Assembly: GCA_964647255.1 (NCBI GenBank)
Contig: CAZYGI010000087.1
Coordinates: forward strand, 1 to 14,866
Direction of reading: 5' to 3'
From: CAWJEL01 sp964647255
GTDB lineage: Bacteria; Chloroflexota; Anaerolineae; CG2-30-64-16
DNA: 14,866 nt
Numbering within the stretch: the stretch's first letter is position 1; each line of letters opens with the position of its first letter. Position numbers and translations under genes: made by a program. The notes below the pieces were generated by a model. The model worked only from the letters and a program-made list of their open reading frames with translations. It had not been told where the DNA came from and did not search any database. This document shows, piece after piece, positions 7,749 through 13,489 of the stretch.

Positions 7749-9497
7749 ATCCACATCCCCTAACACAATATCAACGGACCCGATGATCAGCACCAAATCG
7801 GCGATCAAACCGGCGCGGGACATGGTGTCCGTTGCCTGTAGGTTGACGAACGATGGCGTGCGGAAGCGCAGCCGGTAAGGGTTGGCCGTGCCATCGCTCA
7901 CCAGGTAGAAGCCCAGCTCGCCGCGCGGGCTTTCGACGCACTCGTACACTTCGCCGACCGGTGGCACAAAGCCTTCGGTGTTCAGCTTGAAGTGGTGGAT
8001 CAGCGCCTCCATGCTGGTGTCAAGCTCCTGCCGGGGCGGCAGCGCCATCTTGCGGTCGGCCGTCCACACGGGGCCGTCGGGCAGGTTCTTTAAGCCCTGC
8101 TCGATGATGCGCAGGCTTTGGCGCATCTCTTCCAGCCGCACCAGGTAGCGGCCGTAGGTGTCGCCATCGGGAGAGGTCGGGATCTTGAAGTCGTAGTTTT
8201 CGTAGCCGCTGTACGGCCGCGCCTTGCGGTAGTCGAAGGCGAGCCCGGAGCCGCGCAGCATCGGGCCGGTGACGCCCAGCGACAGCGCCTGTTCCAGCGA
8301 GAGCTTGCCCACGCCGATCGCACGCGCCTTCCACACCGGGTTGTTGGTGACCATCCGCTCGTATTCGTCAATGCGTTTGGGGAAGGTGCGGAGCACGTCC
8401 TGAACGCGCTCAACAAAGCTAGGCGGCACATCCCGCCAGATGCCGCCGGGCCGGATGTACGTGGTGGTCATGCGCGCGCCGCTGACCAACTCCAGGATGT
8501 CAATGATCTGCTCGCGTTCGCGGAAGCAGTACATCAGCAGCGCGTGGCTGACGCCGGCCGCATCCATGACGTGCGTGCCCAGCCACACCAGGTGCGATGC
8601 GAGGCGTTGCAGCTCGGCCATGATCACGCGGAGCACCTGCGCACGCGGTGGGATTTCCACGCCCATCAGCTTTTCCACCGCCACCGCATAGCCCAGGTTG
8701 TTGCACATGGACGAGACGTAGTCGGCGCGGTCGGTGTAAAGAGTGAAGTCCTTGTAGCGGATGCTCTCGCCCTGCTTCTCGAAGCCGGAGTGCAGGTAGC
8801 CCAGATCCGGGTAGGCTGCAACGATCCGTTCGCCGTCCAGCTCCACCACCACGCGCAGCACCCCGTGGGTGGCTGGATGCTGCGGACCCATGTTCAAAAT
8901 CATGTGCTTGTTGGCGTCGGCCTGTTTGGGCGGCACCTGTTGAACGGCCTTGGCCTCGACGATTTGCTTGCCGAAGGACTGAAACTCCTCATCTTCCCAG
9001 GTCATCGAGAAGGGCACCGTCTCGCCTCCGCGCGGCACGTCCTTGCGCAGCGGATGGTTGGGCCAGTTGTTCGGCAGCAGGATGCGGCGCAGATCGGGGT
9101 GGCCGTCGAACTTGACGCCCATCAGGTCGTAGGCCTCGCGTTCGGGCCAGTTGGCGCCGGCCCACAGGCCGGTGAGCGACGGCACGGCCGGGCTGTCGCT
9201 GCCGGGCACGGGCGCCTTCAACGTAAGACGTTGGCCACTGCGGGTCGAGAGCAGTTGATAGACCGTGCTGAAGCGTTCTTTGGCCGCGTCGCCGGGATAC
9301 TTGCTCCAATCCACGGCGGTGAGATTGGACAGGTGATCGAAGCGCAGTCCGGGGTCGTCGCGCAGGAAACGCGCCACGGCGACCAGATCTTGCGGCCGGA
9401 TAGTCACCGTGGTCTCGCCGCGGAACTCATAGACCGCCTGGATCGCGCCCTGGAACTGCGCCTGGAGTTTTTCAACCGCTGGATTTGTCTGGCTCAT
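7743..9497 (-). CDS. nuoCD: Fused NADH-quinone oxidoreductase subunits C and D
   Basis: This 584-residue fusion of the 30 kDa (NuoC, about 1-175) and 49 kDa (NuoD, about 197-584) Q-module subunits is arranged as in enterobacteria. The NuoC signature ERE-DLMGVKF-HPDLRRILLP is at 119-142. A linker of about 20 residues (EAKAVQQVPPKQ) joins the halves. NuoD starts at MILNMGPQHPATHGVLR; H207/H211, the LHSGFEK motif (H236) and Y260 of DRADYVSSM correspond to residues lining the quinone-headgroup site. The ending SVDIVLGDVDR is the normal NuoD C-terminus. The ATG (complement of 9495-9497) has AGGA 7 nt upstream. LHSGFEK replaces the more common LHRG form. It lies between nuoB and nuoEF. Confidence 0.97.
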   Translation of the reverse strand: MSQTNPAVEKLQAQFQGAIQAVYEFRGETTVTIRPQDLVAVARFLRDDPGLRFDHLSNLTAVDWSKYPGDAAKERFSTVYQLLSTRSGQRLTLKAPVPGSDSPAVPSLTGLWAGANWPEREAYDLMGVKFDGHPDLRRILLPNNWPNHPLRKDVPRGGETVPFSMTWEDEEFQSFGKQIVEAKAVQQVPPKQADANKHMILNMGPQHPATHGVLRVVVELDGERIVAAYPDLGYLHSGFEKQGESIRYKDFTLYTDRADYVSSMCNNLGYAVAVEKLMGVEIPPRAQVLRVIMAELQRLASHLVWLGTHVMDAAGVSHALLMYCFREREQIIDILELVSGARMTTTYIRPGGIWRDVPPSFVERVQDVLRTFPKRIDEYERMVTNNPVWKARAIGVGKLSLEQALSLGVTGPMLRGSGLAFDYRKARPYSGYENYDFKIPTSPDGDTYGRYLVRLEEMRQSLRIIEQGLKNLPDGPVWTADRKMALPPRQELDTSMEALIHHFKLNTEGFVPPVGEVYECVESPRGELGFYLVSDGTANPYRLRFRTPSFVNLQATDTMSRAGLIADLVLIIGSVDIVLGDVDR

Positions 9498-9581
9498 ACT
9501 TGATTCCTGTGCGACGATGGATCACGGACGTTGGACCATCGTCTGGCTATCGTCTATCGTCCATCGTCTTTCGTCCGTACG
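9498..9581 (-). repeat. nuoB-nuoCD spacer and nuoB end: heptamer array
   Basis: Units GACGATG, GATCACG, GACGTTG and GACCATC (9512-9539) are followed by CTATCGT, CTATCGT, CCATCGT, CTTTCGT, CCGTACG (9547-9581). The two halves are roughly inverted (GACGAT versus ATCGTC). The second half overlaps nuoB: its TAG stop is in the unit at 9547-9553, and about ten C-terminal residues of NuoB are encoded by the repeats. Confidence 0.78.
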
Positions 9582-10059
9582 CCCGGTCGCGGAATTTCTC
9601 TTTTTGGATCTTCTTCTGCAGCAGCGTCAACGCATACAGCAGCGCCTCAGGGCGCGGCGGGCAGCCGGGCACGTAGACGTCCACCGGGATGATCTTGTCC
9701 ACACCCTGGAGGATGGCATAGTTATTGAAGGGGCCACCGGCGCTGGCGCAGATGCCCATCGCAATCACCCACTTGGGTTCGAGCATCTGATCGTAGAGCC
9801 GTTTGACCACCGGCGCCATTTTGTTGCTCACGCGGCCGGAGACGATCAACAGGTCGGCCTGGCGCGGCGAGGCACGAAACACCTCGGAGCCGAAGCGGCT
9901 GATGTCGTGCCGGGCGACGCCGGAGGTGATTTGTTCGATGGCGCAGCAGGCCAGGCCGAAGGTCAAGGGAAAAATCGAGAACTTGCGTCCCCAGTTGACC
10001 GCCTGCTCCAGTGTTGTCGTAATAAACCCATCGTCGGGAAGACGTTCTTCGAGCCCCAT
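9547..10059 (-). CDS. nuoB: NADH-quinone oxidoreductase subunit B (cluster N2)
   Basis: This 170-residue Q-module subunit holds the terminal 4Fe-4S cluster N2, which reduces quinone. The ligands are the adjacent pair C38-C39 in GLACCAIE, C104 in GICASAGG and C133 in VPGCPPRPE. Other family features are seen: GRKFSIFPLTFG, DLLIVSGRVSNKMAP and YVPGCPPRPEALLYAL. The ATG (complement of 10057-10059) has GGAG 6 nt upstream. The core ends near residue 158; the last ten or so residues (YGRKTMDDRR) are encoded by the 7-nt repeat array that fills the following spacer and are probably not functional. There is no nuoB2 in the rightward operon. Confidence 0.98.
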   Translation of the reverse strand: MGLEERLPDDGFITTTLEQAVNWGRKFSIFPLTFGLACCAIEQITSGVARHDISRFGSEVFRASPRQADLLIVSGRVSNKMAPVVKRLYDQMLEPKWVIAMGICASAGGPFNNYAILQGVDKIIPVDVYVPGCPPRPEALLYALTLLQKKIQKEKFRDRAYGRKTMDDRR

Positions 10060-10108
10060 ACTTTTCTCCGTTGGAACGTTGCAACGTTTGAACGTTCAAA
10101 CGTTTAGA
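10060..10108 (-). repeat. nuoA-nuoB spacer: five octamers with a perfect 22-bp palindrome
   Basis: CGTTGGAA, CGTTGCAA, CGTTTGAA, CGTTCAAA and CGTTTAGA are in register at 10069-10108. The stretch 10083-10104 is a perfect 22-nt palindrome centred within AACGTT. It belongs to the same unit family as the nuoI-nuoJ and nuoCD-nuoEF spacers. Confidence 0.8.
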
Positions 10109-10117
10109 TGCTGCTGG

Positions 10118-10474
10118 TCACTGCCACTTGAACGCGTCGTTCTTCCACGCGTACACGAACCCCACCAACAGAATCGCGAGGAAGATCGCCATCTCGACCA
10201 GCCCGAACACGCCGAGTTTACGTGCAGACACCGCCCACGGGTACATGAGGATAACTTCGACATCAAAAAGGATGAAGAGCACGGCCACAACGTAGAACTG
10301 GACGGGGAAGCGGCGCTTGGCGTCGCCAAAAGGAAGGATGCCGGACTCGTAGGGCTCATCTTTCGCCTGGTTGTGCCGCTTGGGTCCAAGGATTGCTGAG
10401 GCCCCCAGCGCAATCGCGGCGAAGGCACCGGCGACAATGACCATCACCAGGATGGGCAGATAGCCTTCAGGCAT
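10118..10474 (-). CDS. nuoA: NADH-quinone oxidoreductase subunit A (first gene, full operon)
   Basis: This small membrane subunit of 118 residues has three helices (about 7-28, 60-80 and 88-109). Its long loop after helix 1 helps gate the quinone chamber. The loop reads PYESGILPFGDAKRRFPVQFY, with serine (S44) where many homologues have cysteine; the acidic pair D71/E73 in FDVEVILMYPWA is kept. I chose the ATG at the complement of 10472-10474 because GGAG lies 6 nt upstream and the protein then has the usual length; an upstream in-frame ATG (complement of 10535-10537) would add 21 polar residues and has no support. It is the first gene of the leftward operon, about 65 nt downstream of a predicted start of transcription. 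Confidence 0.96.
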   Translation of the reverse strand: MPEGYLPILVMVIVAGAFAAIALGASAILGPKRHNQAKDEPYESGILPFGDAKRRFPVQFYVVAVLFILFDVEVILMYPWAVSARKLGVFGLVEMAIFLAILLVGFVYAWKNDAFKWQ

Positions 10475-10547
10475 AACAGTCTCCGCTTGCTGTAAGGTGA
10501 GGTATCTGAGGGTGGCGCGCTGCTTCTGCCGCCTCAATAGTGACAGG

Positions 10548-10577
10548 AGTTTATCATGAGGATTTGCCCTTTGTCAA
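10548..10577 (-). promoter_or_regulatory. Leftward sigma70-type promoter for nuoA-L
   Basis: On the minus strand a perfect TTGACA -35 (complement of 10572-10577) is followed after 18 nt by TAAACT (complement of 10548-10553), preceded by TGA, giving an extended -10. Transcription would begin near 10541, about 65 nt before the nuoA start. This is a sequence match only; no transcript data. Confidence 0.65.
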
Positions 10578-10676
10578 ACTGCTTGTGAAAATGGTAAACG
10601 GGATCAGCGACCTGCTTAGCCCGTGCCCCCAGCGGTTTCAGGCGGGATGTTGGCGTGCTTTTGCGCGGTTCGCACT

Positions 10677-10705
10677 TTGCATTCCCTTGCGGCTTATGCT
10701 ACAAT
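10677..10705 (+). promoter_or_regulatory. Rightward sigma70-type promoter for nuoA2-L2
   Basis: TTGCAT (10677-10682), a 17-nt spacer and TACAAT (10700-10705) form a good promoter, with TGC just before the -10 as an extended -10 element. Transcription would begin near 10712, leaving a leader of about 112 nt before nuoA2. The -35 matches 4 of 6 consensus bases and the -10 matches 5 of 6. Confidence 0.65.
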
Positions 10706-10766
10706 CTCGCCGTCCTGACAGCCGTGAGTCCTGGCCCCTCTGCCGGAGTTGGCGGCATTTATAGAT

Positions 10767-10807
10767 GGCCTTGCGCACACCCCCCTGGTGCTTCAGCGTG
10801 TGCGGCC
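10767..10807 (+). promoter_or_regulatory. Leader hairpin just upstream of the nuoA2 ribosome binding site
   Basis: GGCC (10767-10770) and GCACAC (10775-10780) can pair with GTGTGC (10798-10803) and GGCC (10804-10807), leaving a 4-nt bulge and a 17-nt loop. The stem ends 3 nt before the AGGAGG at 10811-10816. It may modulate access to the ribosome binding site, but no known riboswitch or leader-peptide pattern is recognised. Confidence 0.35.
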
Positions 10808-10823
10808 CAAAGGAGGGAAGACC

Positions 10824-11180
10824 GTGCTTTCACAATACGCATTTTTCGTAGTAGTGGTCATTGTTGACTTCGCTTTGCCCGTTATTGGCCTCGTTGCGGC
10901 CTGGCTCCTCCGCCCCAAGAAACCGAATACCGCCAAGAATTCCACCTACGAATGTGGCATGGAGACGATTGGGGACACCTGGGTTCAGTTCAAGGCCCAG
11001 TACTATCTCTATGCCTTGATTTTTGTCGTCTTCGATGTCGAGGCGGTTTTTGTTTTCCCCTGGGCTGTTGCGTACAACAAGCTTGGCCTCTATGCTCTGG
11101 TCGAGATGGTGCTGTTCGTCGCGATCCTGCTGGGCGGACTGCTGTACGCGTGGCGAAAAAAAGCATTGGAATGGCATTGA
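10824..11180 (+). CDS. nuoA: NADH-quinone oxidoreductase subunit A, second copy
   Basis: This is a 118-residue NuoA paralogue starting the rightward operon. The GTG start at 10824 has a strong AGGAGG 7 nt upstream; an ATG 75 nt upstream lacks such a site and would add a polar extension. There are three helices, at about residues 6-28, 58-80 and 88-109. The gating loop reads TYECGMETIGDTWVQFKAQYY, with the cysteine form (C44), unlike the YESG form of the first copy; D71/E73 in FDVEAVFVFPWA are kept. Equal length but a different loop type means the two nuoA genes belong to different NuoA lineages rather than a fresh duplication. The gene is followed directly by nuoH2: no nuoB, CD, EF or G intervenes. 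Confidence 0.96.
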   Translation: MLSQYAFFVVVVIVDFALPVIGLVAAWLLRPKKPNTAKNSTYECGMETIGDTWVQFKAQYYLYALIFVVFDVEAVFVFPWAVAYNKLGLYALVEMVLFVAILLGGLLYAWRKKALEWH

Positions 11181-11249
11181 CGTGAAGCGTAGAGCGCAGC
11201 GTTCAATGACGCTCCACGCTGGACCCGCAGCCTCTCTGGAGTCTTCGTG
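11181..11249 (+). repeat. nuoA2-nuoH2 spacer: weak heptamer array
   Basis: From 11184 the units can be read as GAAGCGT, AGAGCGC, AGCGTTC, AATGACG, CTCCACG, CTGGACC. AGCG/GCGT cores on the left face CGCT/ACGC cores on the right, giving a short hairpin around CAGCGT and ACGCTC. This is less regular than the other spacers and resembles the unit of the nuoJ2-nuoK2 gap. GGAG at 11238-11241 is the nuoH2 Shine-Dalgarno. Confidence 0.5.
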
Positions 11250-12413
11250 ATGGACTACATCAAGGATTTTTTTGTCAACCTCGCCCGCTCCTGGACGAGC
11301 TGGATCAGCGGCGGGTTGCCGTCGTGGGCCGTGGATGTGGTGAATTATGTGATCGTCGGCTTGATCCTGGTGATGATGCCGGTGATCGCGACTCTGGCGC
11401 TCACCTGGATGGAGCGCAAAGTCATCGGTCGCATCCAGAATCGCCTCGGTCCAAACCGGGTCGGCCCATGGGGCATCTTCCAGGCTATCGCCGATGCGGT
11501 GAAGATGCTGATTAAAGAAGACATCATCCCGGATCGGGCCGACAAACCGATCTTCAACCTGGCGCCTATCTTGATCTTCATGGGGGCGGCGTTGTTGTGG
11601 ACGGTGATCCCGTTCGGGCGCAGGATGATTGGCCAGGATTTGAACATCGGCGTGCTTTACCTGGTCGCCATCGGCTCCATCACCACGGTGGCTGTGATCA
11701 TGGCCGGTTGGTCGTCCAACAACAAATATGCCCTGGTGGGCGCGTTCCGGGTGGTGGCGCAACTGCTCAGCTATGAGATCCCGATGGTGCTGGCGATGGC
11801 GTGCGTTGTCCTCCTGACCGGCACCATGCGGATGGGAAGCATCGTCGAGCAGCAAACGGTGCCGTTTATCCTGGTGGTGCCGGTGGCTTTCCTCGCCTAC
11901 CTGCTGGCGGCTGCGGCTGAGACTGGGCGGGCGCCGTTCGATCTGTTGGAAGCCGATTCGGAGATCGTCGCCGGGTATTTCATCGAATACAGTGGGCTCA
12001 AGTTCGGCTGGTTCTACATCGCCGAGTATGGCAACCTCCTCGCGGTCTCGGCGATTACGACGACCCTTTTCCTGGGCGGGTGGCGCGGGCCGTTTGCTGA
12101 CGCAGCGCCTGTGCTGGGGCCGCTCTACTTTACCCTCAAGACGATCCTGGTGATTTTCGTCATGATGTGGATTCGCGGCACGTGGCCGCGTTTTCGCATT
12201 GACCAGATGTTGGGCTTCGCCTGGAAGGTGCTGGTGCCGGCGCTGCTGGCGAACCTGTTGTGGGTTGCCACCGTGCTGGCCCTCCCGGCCGGGAATTGGG
12301 TGCGCTGGCCCCTGGCGCTGGTCGGCAACCTCGTCATCTTGCTTGTTGCGGCCACCCTGCTGGGAAGATCGGCGAAGCGGTACGCGGCGCAGCCCGAGCC
12401 CGCGAGTGTGTGA
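11250..12413 (+). CDS. nuoH: NADH-quinone oxidoreductase subunit H, second copy
   Basis: This 387-residue NuoH paralogue carries canonical motifs: WMERKVIGRIQNRLGPNR (53-70), GIFQAIADAVKMLIKEDIIP (75-94), AETGRAPFDLLEADSEIVAGYF (223-244) and IEYSGLKFGWFYIAEY. These loops contact NuoB, NuoD and NuoI and line the quinone tunnel, so their survival argues that the protein still docks with a Q-module. It is longer than the first copy: an N-terminal stretch of about 20 residues before helix 1 and an extra C-terminal hydrophobic segment (about 345-370) ending in a polar tail. The ATG at 11250 is 8 nt after GGAG; a GTG immediately before it (11247) is also possible. It lies between nuoA2 and nuoJ2; nuoI is absent. 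Confidence 0.96.
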   Translation: MDYIKDFFVNLARSWTSWISGGLPSWAVDVVNYVIVGLILVMMPVIATLALTWMERKVIGRIQNRLGPNRVGPWGIFQAIADAVKMLIKEDIIPDRADKPIFNLAPILIFMGAALLWTVIPFGRRMIGQDLNIGVLYLVAIGSITTVAVIMAGWSSNNKYALVGAFRVVAQLLSYEIPMVLAMACVVLLTGTMRMGSIVEQQTVPFILVVPVAFLAYLLAAAAETGRAPFDLLEADSEIVAGYFIEYSGLKFGWFYIAEYGNLLAVSAITTTLFLGGWRGPFADAAPVLGPLYFTLKTILVIFVMMWIRGTWPRFRIDQMLGFAWKVLVPALLANLLWVATVLALPAGNWVRWPLALVGNLVILLVAATLLGRSAKRYAAQPEPASV

Positions 12414-12502
12414 CGCGACGTGGAGCCGAAAGCGTACTCTAGGATCTTCTTGATGCTTCATGCAGCACGCAGCACGTATCACGCAGCATAGAGGAACAAG
12501 AC
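12414..12502 (+). repeat. nuoH2-nuoJ2 spacer: heptamers merging into the ribosome binding site
   Basis: ATGCAGC, ACGCAGC, ACGTATC, ACGCAGC and ATAGAGG run in register at 12460-12494. The last unit supplies the GAGG Shine-Dalgarno of nuoJ2. The first part of the gap (12414-12459) shows no clear unit, and little fold-back is seen: this array is in one orientation only. Confidence 0.7.
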
Positions 12503-12994
12503 ATGCAAATCGTCATTTTTGCGCTTCTTGCGCTGATCACGATCGGTGCGGCGTTCATGGTCGTGACGTCGCAGAACTTGCTGCGCAGCGCGCTGTGGCT
12601 GATCCTGGCCTTTTTCGGCATCGCAGGCATCTTCATCCTGCTCCACGCCGAATTCCTGGCGGTGACGCAGGTGCTGATCTACGTCGGCGCCATCGCGATG
12701 CTGATCATCTTCGCCATCATGCTGACGCGCGGCCTCATGGACCCCAAACAGCCGAAGTTTAACGACCAATGGGGCGTGGTCGGCGGGTTCGCCGCGCTGC
12801 TCTTTGTCGTGCTGGCCTTTCTTGCCGCGCGCATTCAGTGGCCGGTGGTCGCTGGCGAGGCCGCAGCCGATGTCATCCCGCAGCTCGGCCAGGATTTCGT
12901 CGGCCCTTATGTCATCCCGTTTGAGGTGGCGTCGGTGCTGCTCGTTGTGGCGCTGATCGGGGCGATCATCATCGCGCGGGAACGGGAGTCGTAG
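12503..12994 (+). CDS. nuoJ: NADH-quinone oxidoreductase subunit J, second copy
   Basis: This is a 163-residue membrane subunit with five helices (about 2-20, 27-48, 54-75, 90-108 and 138-160). Helix 3 contains VLIYVGAIAMLIIFAIMLT, the conserved YxGAI region of NuoJ, and the last helix has IPFEVASVLLVVALIGAIIIA. The ATG at 12503 has GAGG 8 nt upstream, within a repeat unit. The C-terminus (ARERES) resembles the ending of the first copy (ARNE) and, as there, the stop codon TAG abuts the repeat array. Compared with the first copy it has a shorter loop between helices 4 and 5. It lies directly after nuoH2, with no nuoI. Confidence 0.96.
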   Translation: MQIVIFALLALITIGAAFMVVTSQNLLRSALWLILAFFGIAGIFILLHAEFLAVTQVLIYVGAIAMLIIFAIMLTRGLMDPKQPKFNDQWGVVGGFAALLFVVLAFLAARIQWPVVAGEAAADVIPQLGQDFVGPYVIPFEVASVLLVVALIGAIIIARERES

Positions 12995-13096
12995 AGCGGA
13001 GAGCGTGGAGCGTGGAGCGAAACCCATCGTCTCTCTCCGCTCTCCATTCCACGCTCTCCACTCTCCGCTTCACGTCTTTCTGTTTGGAGTAGACTT
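12992..13096 (+). repeat. nuoJ2-nuoK2 spacer: strict heptamers, forward then inverted
   Basis: The forward units GAGCGGA, GAGCGTG, GAGCGTG and GAGCGAA occupy 12994-13021. After a short centre, the inverted units CTCTCTC, CGCTCTC, CATTCCA, CGCTCTC, CACTCTC and CGCTTCA occupy 13031-13072 in exact register. The two halves can pair as a long imperfect hairpin. The TAG stop of nuoJ2 (12992-12994) abuts and shares one base with the first unit. GGAG before nuoK2 lies outside the array. Confidence 0.82.
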
Positions 13097-13405
13097 ATGG
13101 TTCCACTTTGGGCCTATTTGATCCTGGCTGCGGCGCTGTTCTGCATCGGCGCGTTCGGCGCGCTGGCGCGGCGGAACGCGATCGGCGTGTTGATGGGCAT
13201 TGAGCTGATGTTGAACGCGGTCAACGTTAACCTGGTGGCATTCTGGCGCTACACGGACATCGCCCGGTTGACCGGCCAGCTTTTTGCCATTTTTGTCATC
13301 ACCGTGGCTGCCGCCGAGGCTGCCGTCGGGCTGGCGCTGGTCATCGCGATCTACCGGCAGCGGAACACGGTCAACGTCGAAGAACTTGATCTGATGAAGG
13401 GATAG
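13097..13405 (+). CDS. nuoK: NADH-quinone oxidoreductase subunit K, second copy
   Basis: This 102-residue membrane subunit has three helices. Both key membrane glutamates are present: E36 in GIELMLNAVNV and E74 in AAAEAAVGLAL, so proton transfer looks competent. The ATG at 13097 has GGAG 7 nt upstream. Start (MVP) and end (LDLMKG) match the first copy, while much of the middle differs (loop RYTDIARLTG versus KHFLNLNG), consistent with old paralogues. It is followed by a spacer whose layout mirrors the nuoK-nuoL spacer of the leftward operon. As in the first operon, the product would sit between NuoJ and NuoN in the membrane arm. Confidence 0.96.
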   Translation: MVPLWAYLILAAALFCIGAFGALARRNAIGVLMGIELMLNAVNVNLVAFWRYTDIARLTGQLFAIFVITVAAAEAAVGLALVIAIYRQRNTVNVEELDLMKG

Positions 13406-13489
13406 GAATCAGCGGATGAGCGAATGAGCGAGTGAGCGCACGATTCGCTGATTCGCCGATTCGCCGATTCGCCGGTTCGGGAGTCTTCC
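13406..13489 (+). repeat. nuoK2-nuoL2 spacer: octamers, forward then inverted
   Basis: Right after the TAG stop come AATCAGCG, GATGAGCG, AATGAGCG and AGTGAGCG (13407-13438), a 4-nt centre, then ATTCGCTG, ATTCGCCG three times, and GTTCGGGA (13443-13482). The last unit supplies GGGAG, the nuoL2 Shine-Dalgarno. The first octamer and the start of the inverted half are identical to those of the nuoK-nuoL spacer at 397-482 (reverse strand). Confidence 0.85.

Larger units (their letters stand above)
10475..10823. other. Divergent control region between the two nuo operons
   Basis: This 349-nt gap has no gene. It contains two outward-facing promoters (10548-10577 leftward, 10677-10705 rightward), about 100 nt between their -35 boxes, and two leaders: roughly 65 nt to nuoA and 112 nt to nuoA2. 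I see no clear operator repeat between the -35 boxes. Unlike the intercistronic spacers, no convincing 7- or 8-nt array is present here. The average composition is more AT-rich near the leftward promoter. No terminator is expected because transcription diverges. Confidence 0.8.

Noticed and set aside
6193..7878. Long open frame on the plus strand opposite nuoEF
   Set aside because: It is the antisense frame of a strongly conserved gene; high-GC DNA commonly leaves such frames open, and the product is Arg/Gly-rich low-complexity sequence with no recognisable motif.
10749..10823. Upstream ATG extending nuoA2 by 25 residues
   Set aside because: The extension is polar, crosses the leader hairpin and lacks a ribosome binding site, whereas the GTG at 10824 has AGGAGG at 7 nt and gives the same 118-residue length as the other NuoA.
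10830..12482. 550-residue open frame on the minus strand opposite nuoA2-nuoH2
   Set aside because: It overlaps two clear complex I genes, has a His/Arg/Gln-rich composition typical of antisense translation, and no family resemblance.
12994..13072. CRISPR array
   Set aside because: Units are 7 nt with no separate spacers of 30-40 nt, half of them are inverted, and no cas genes are present.
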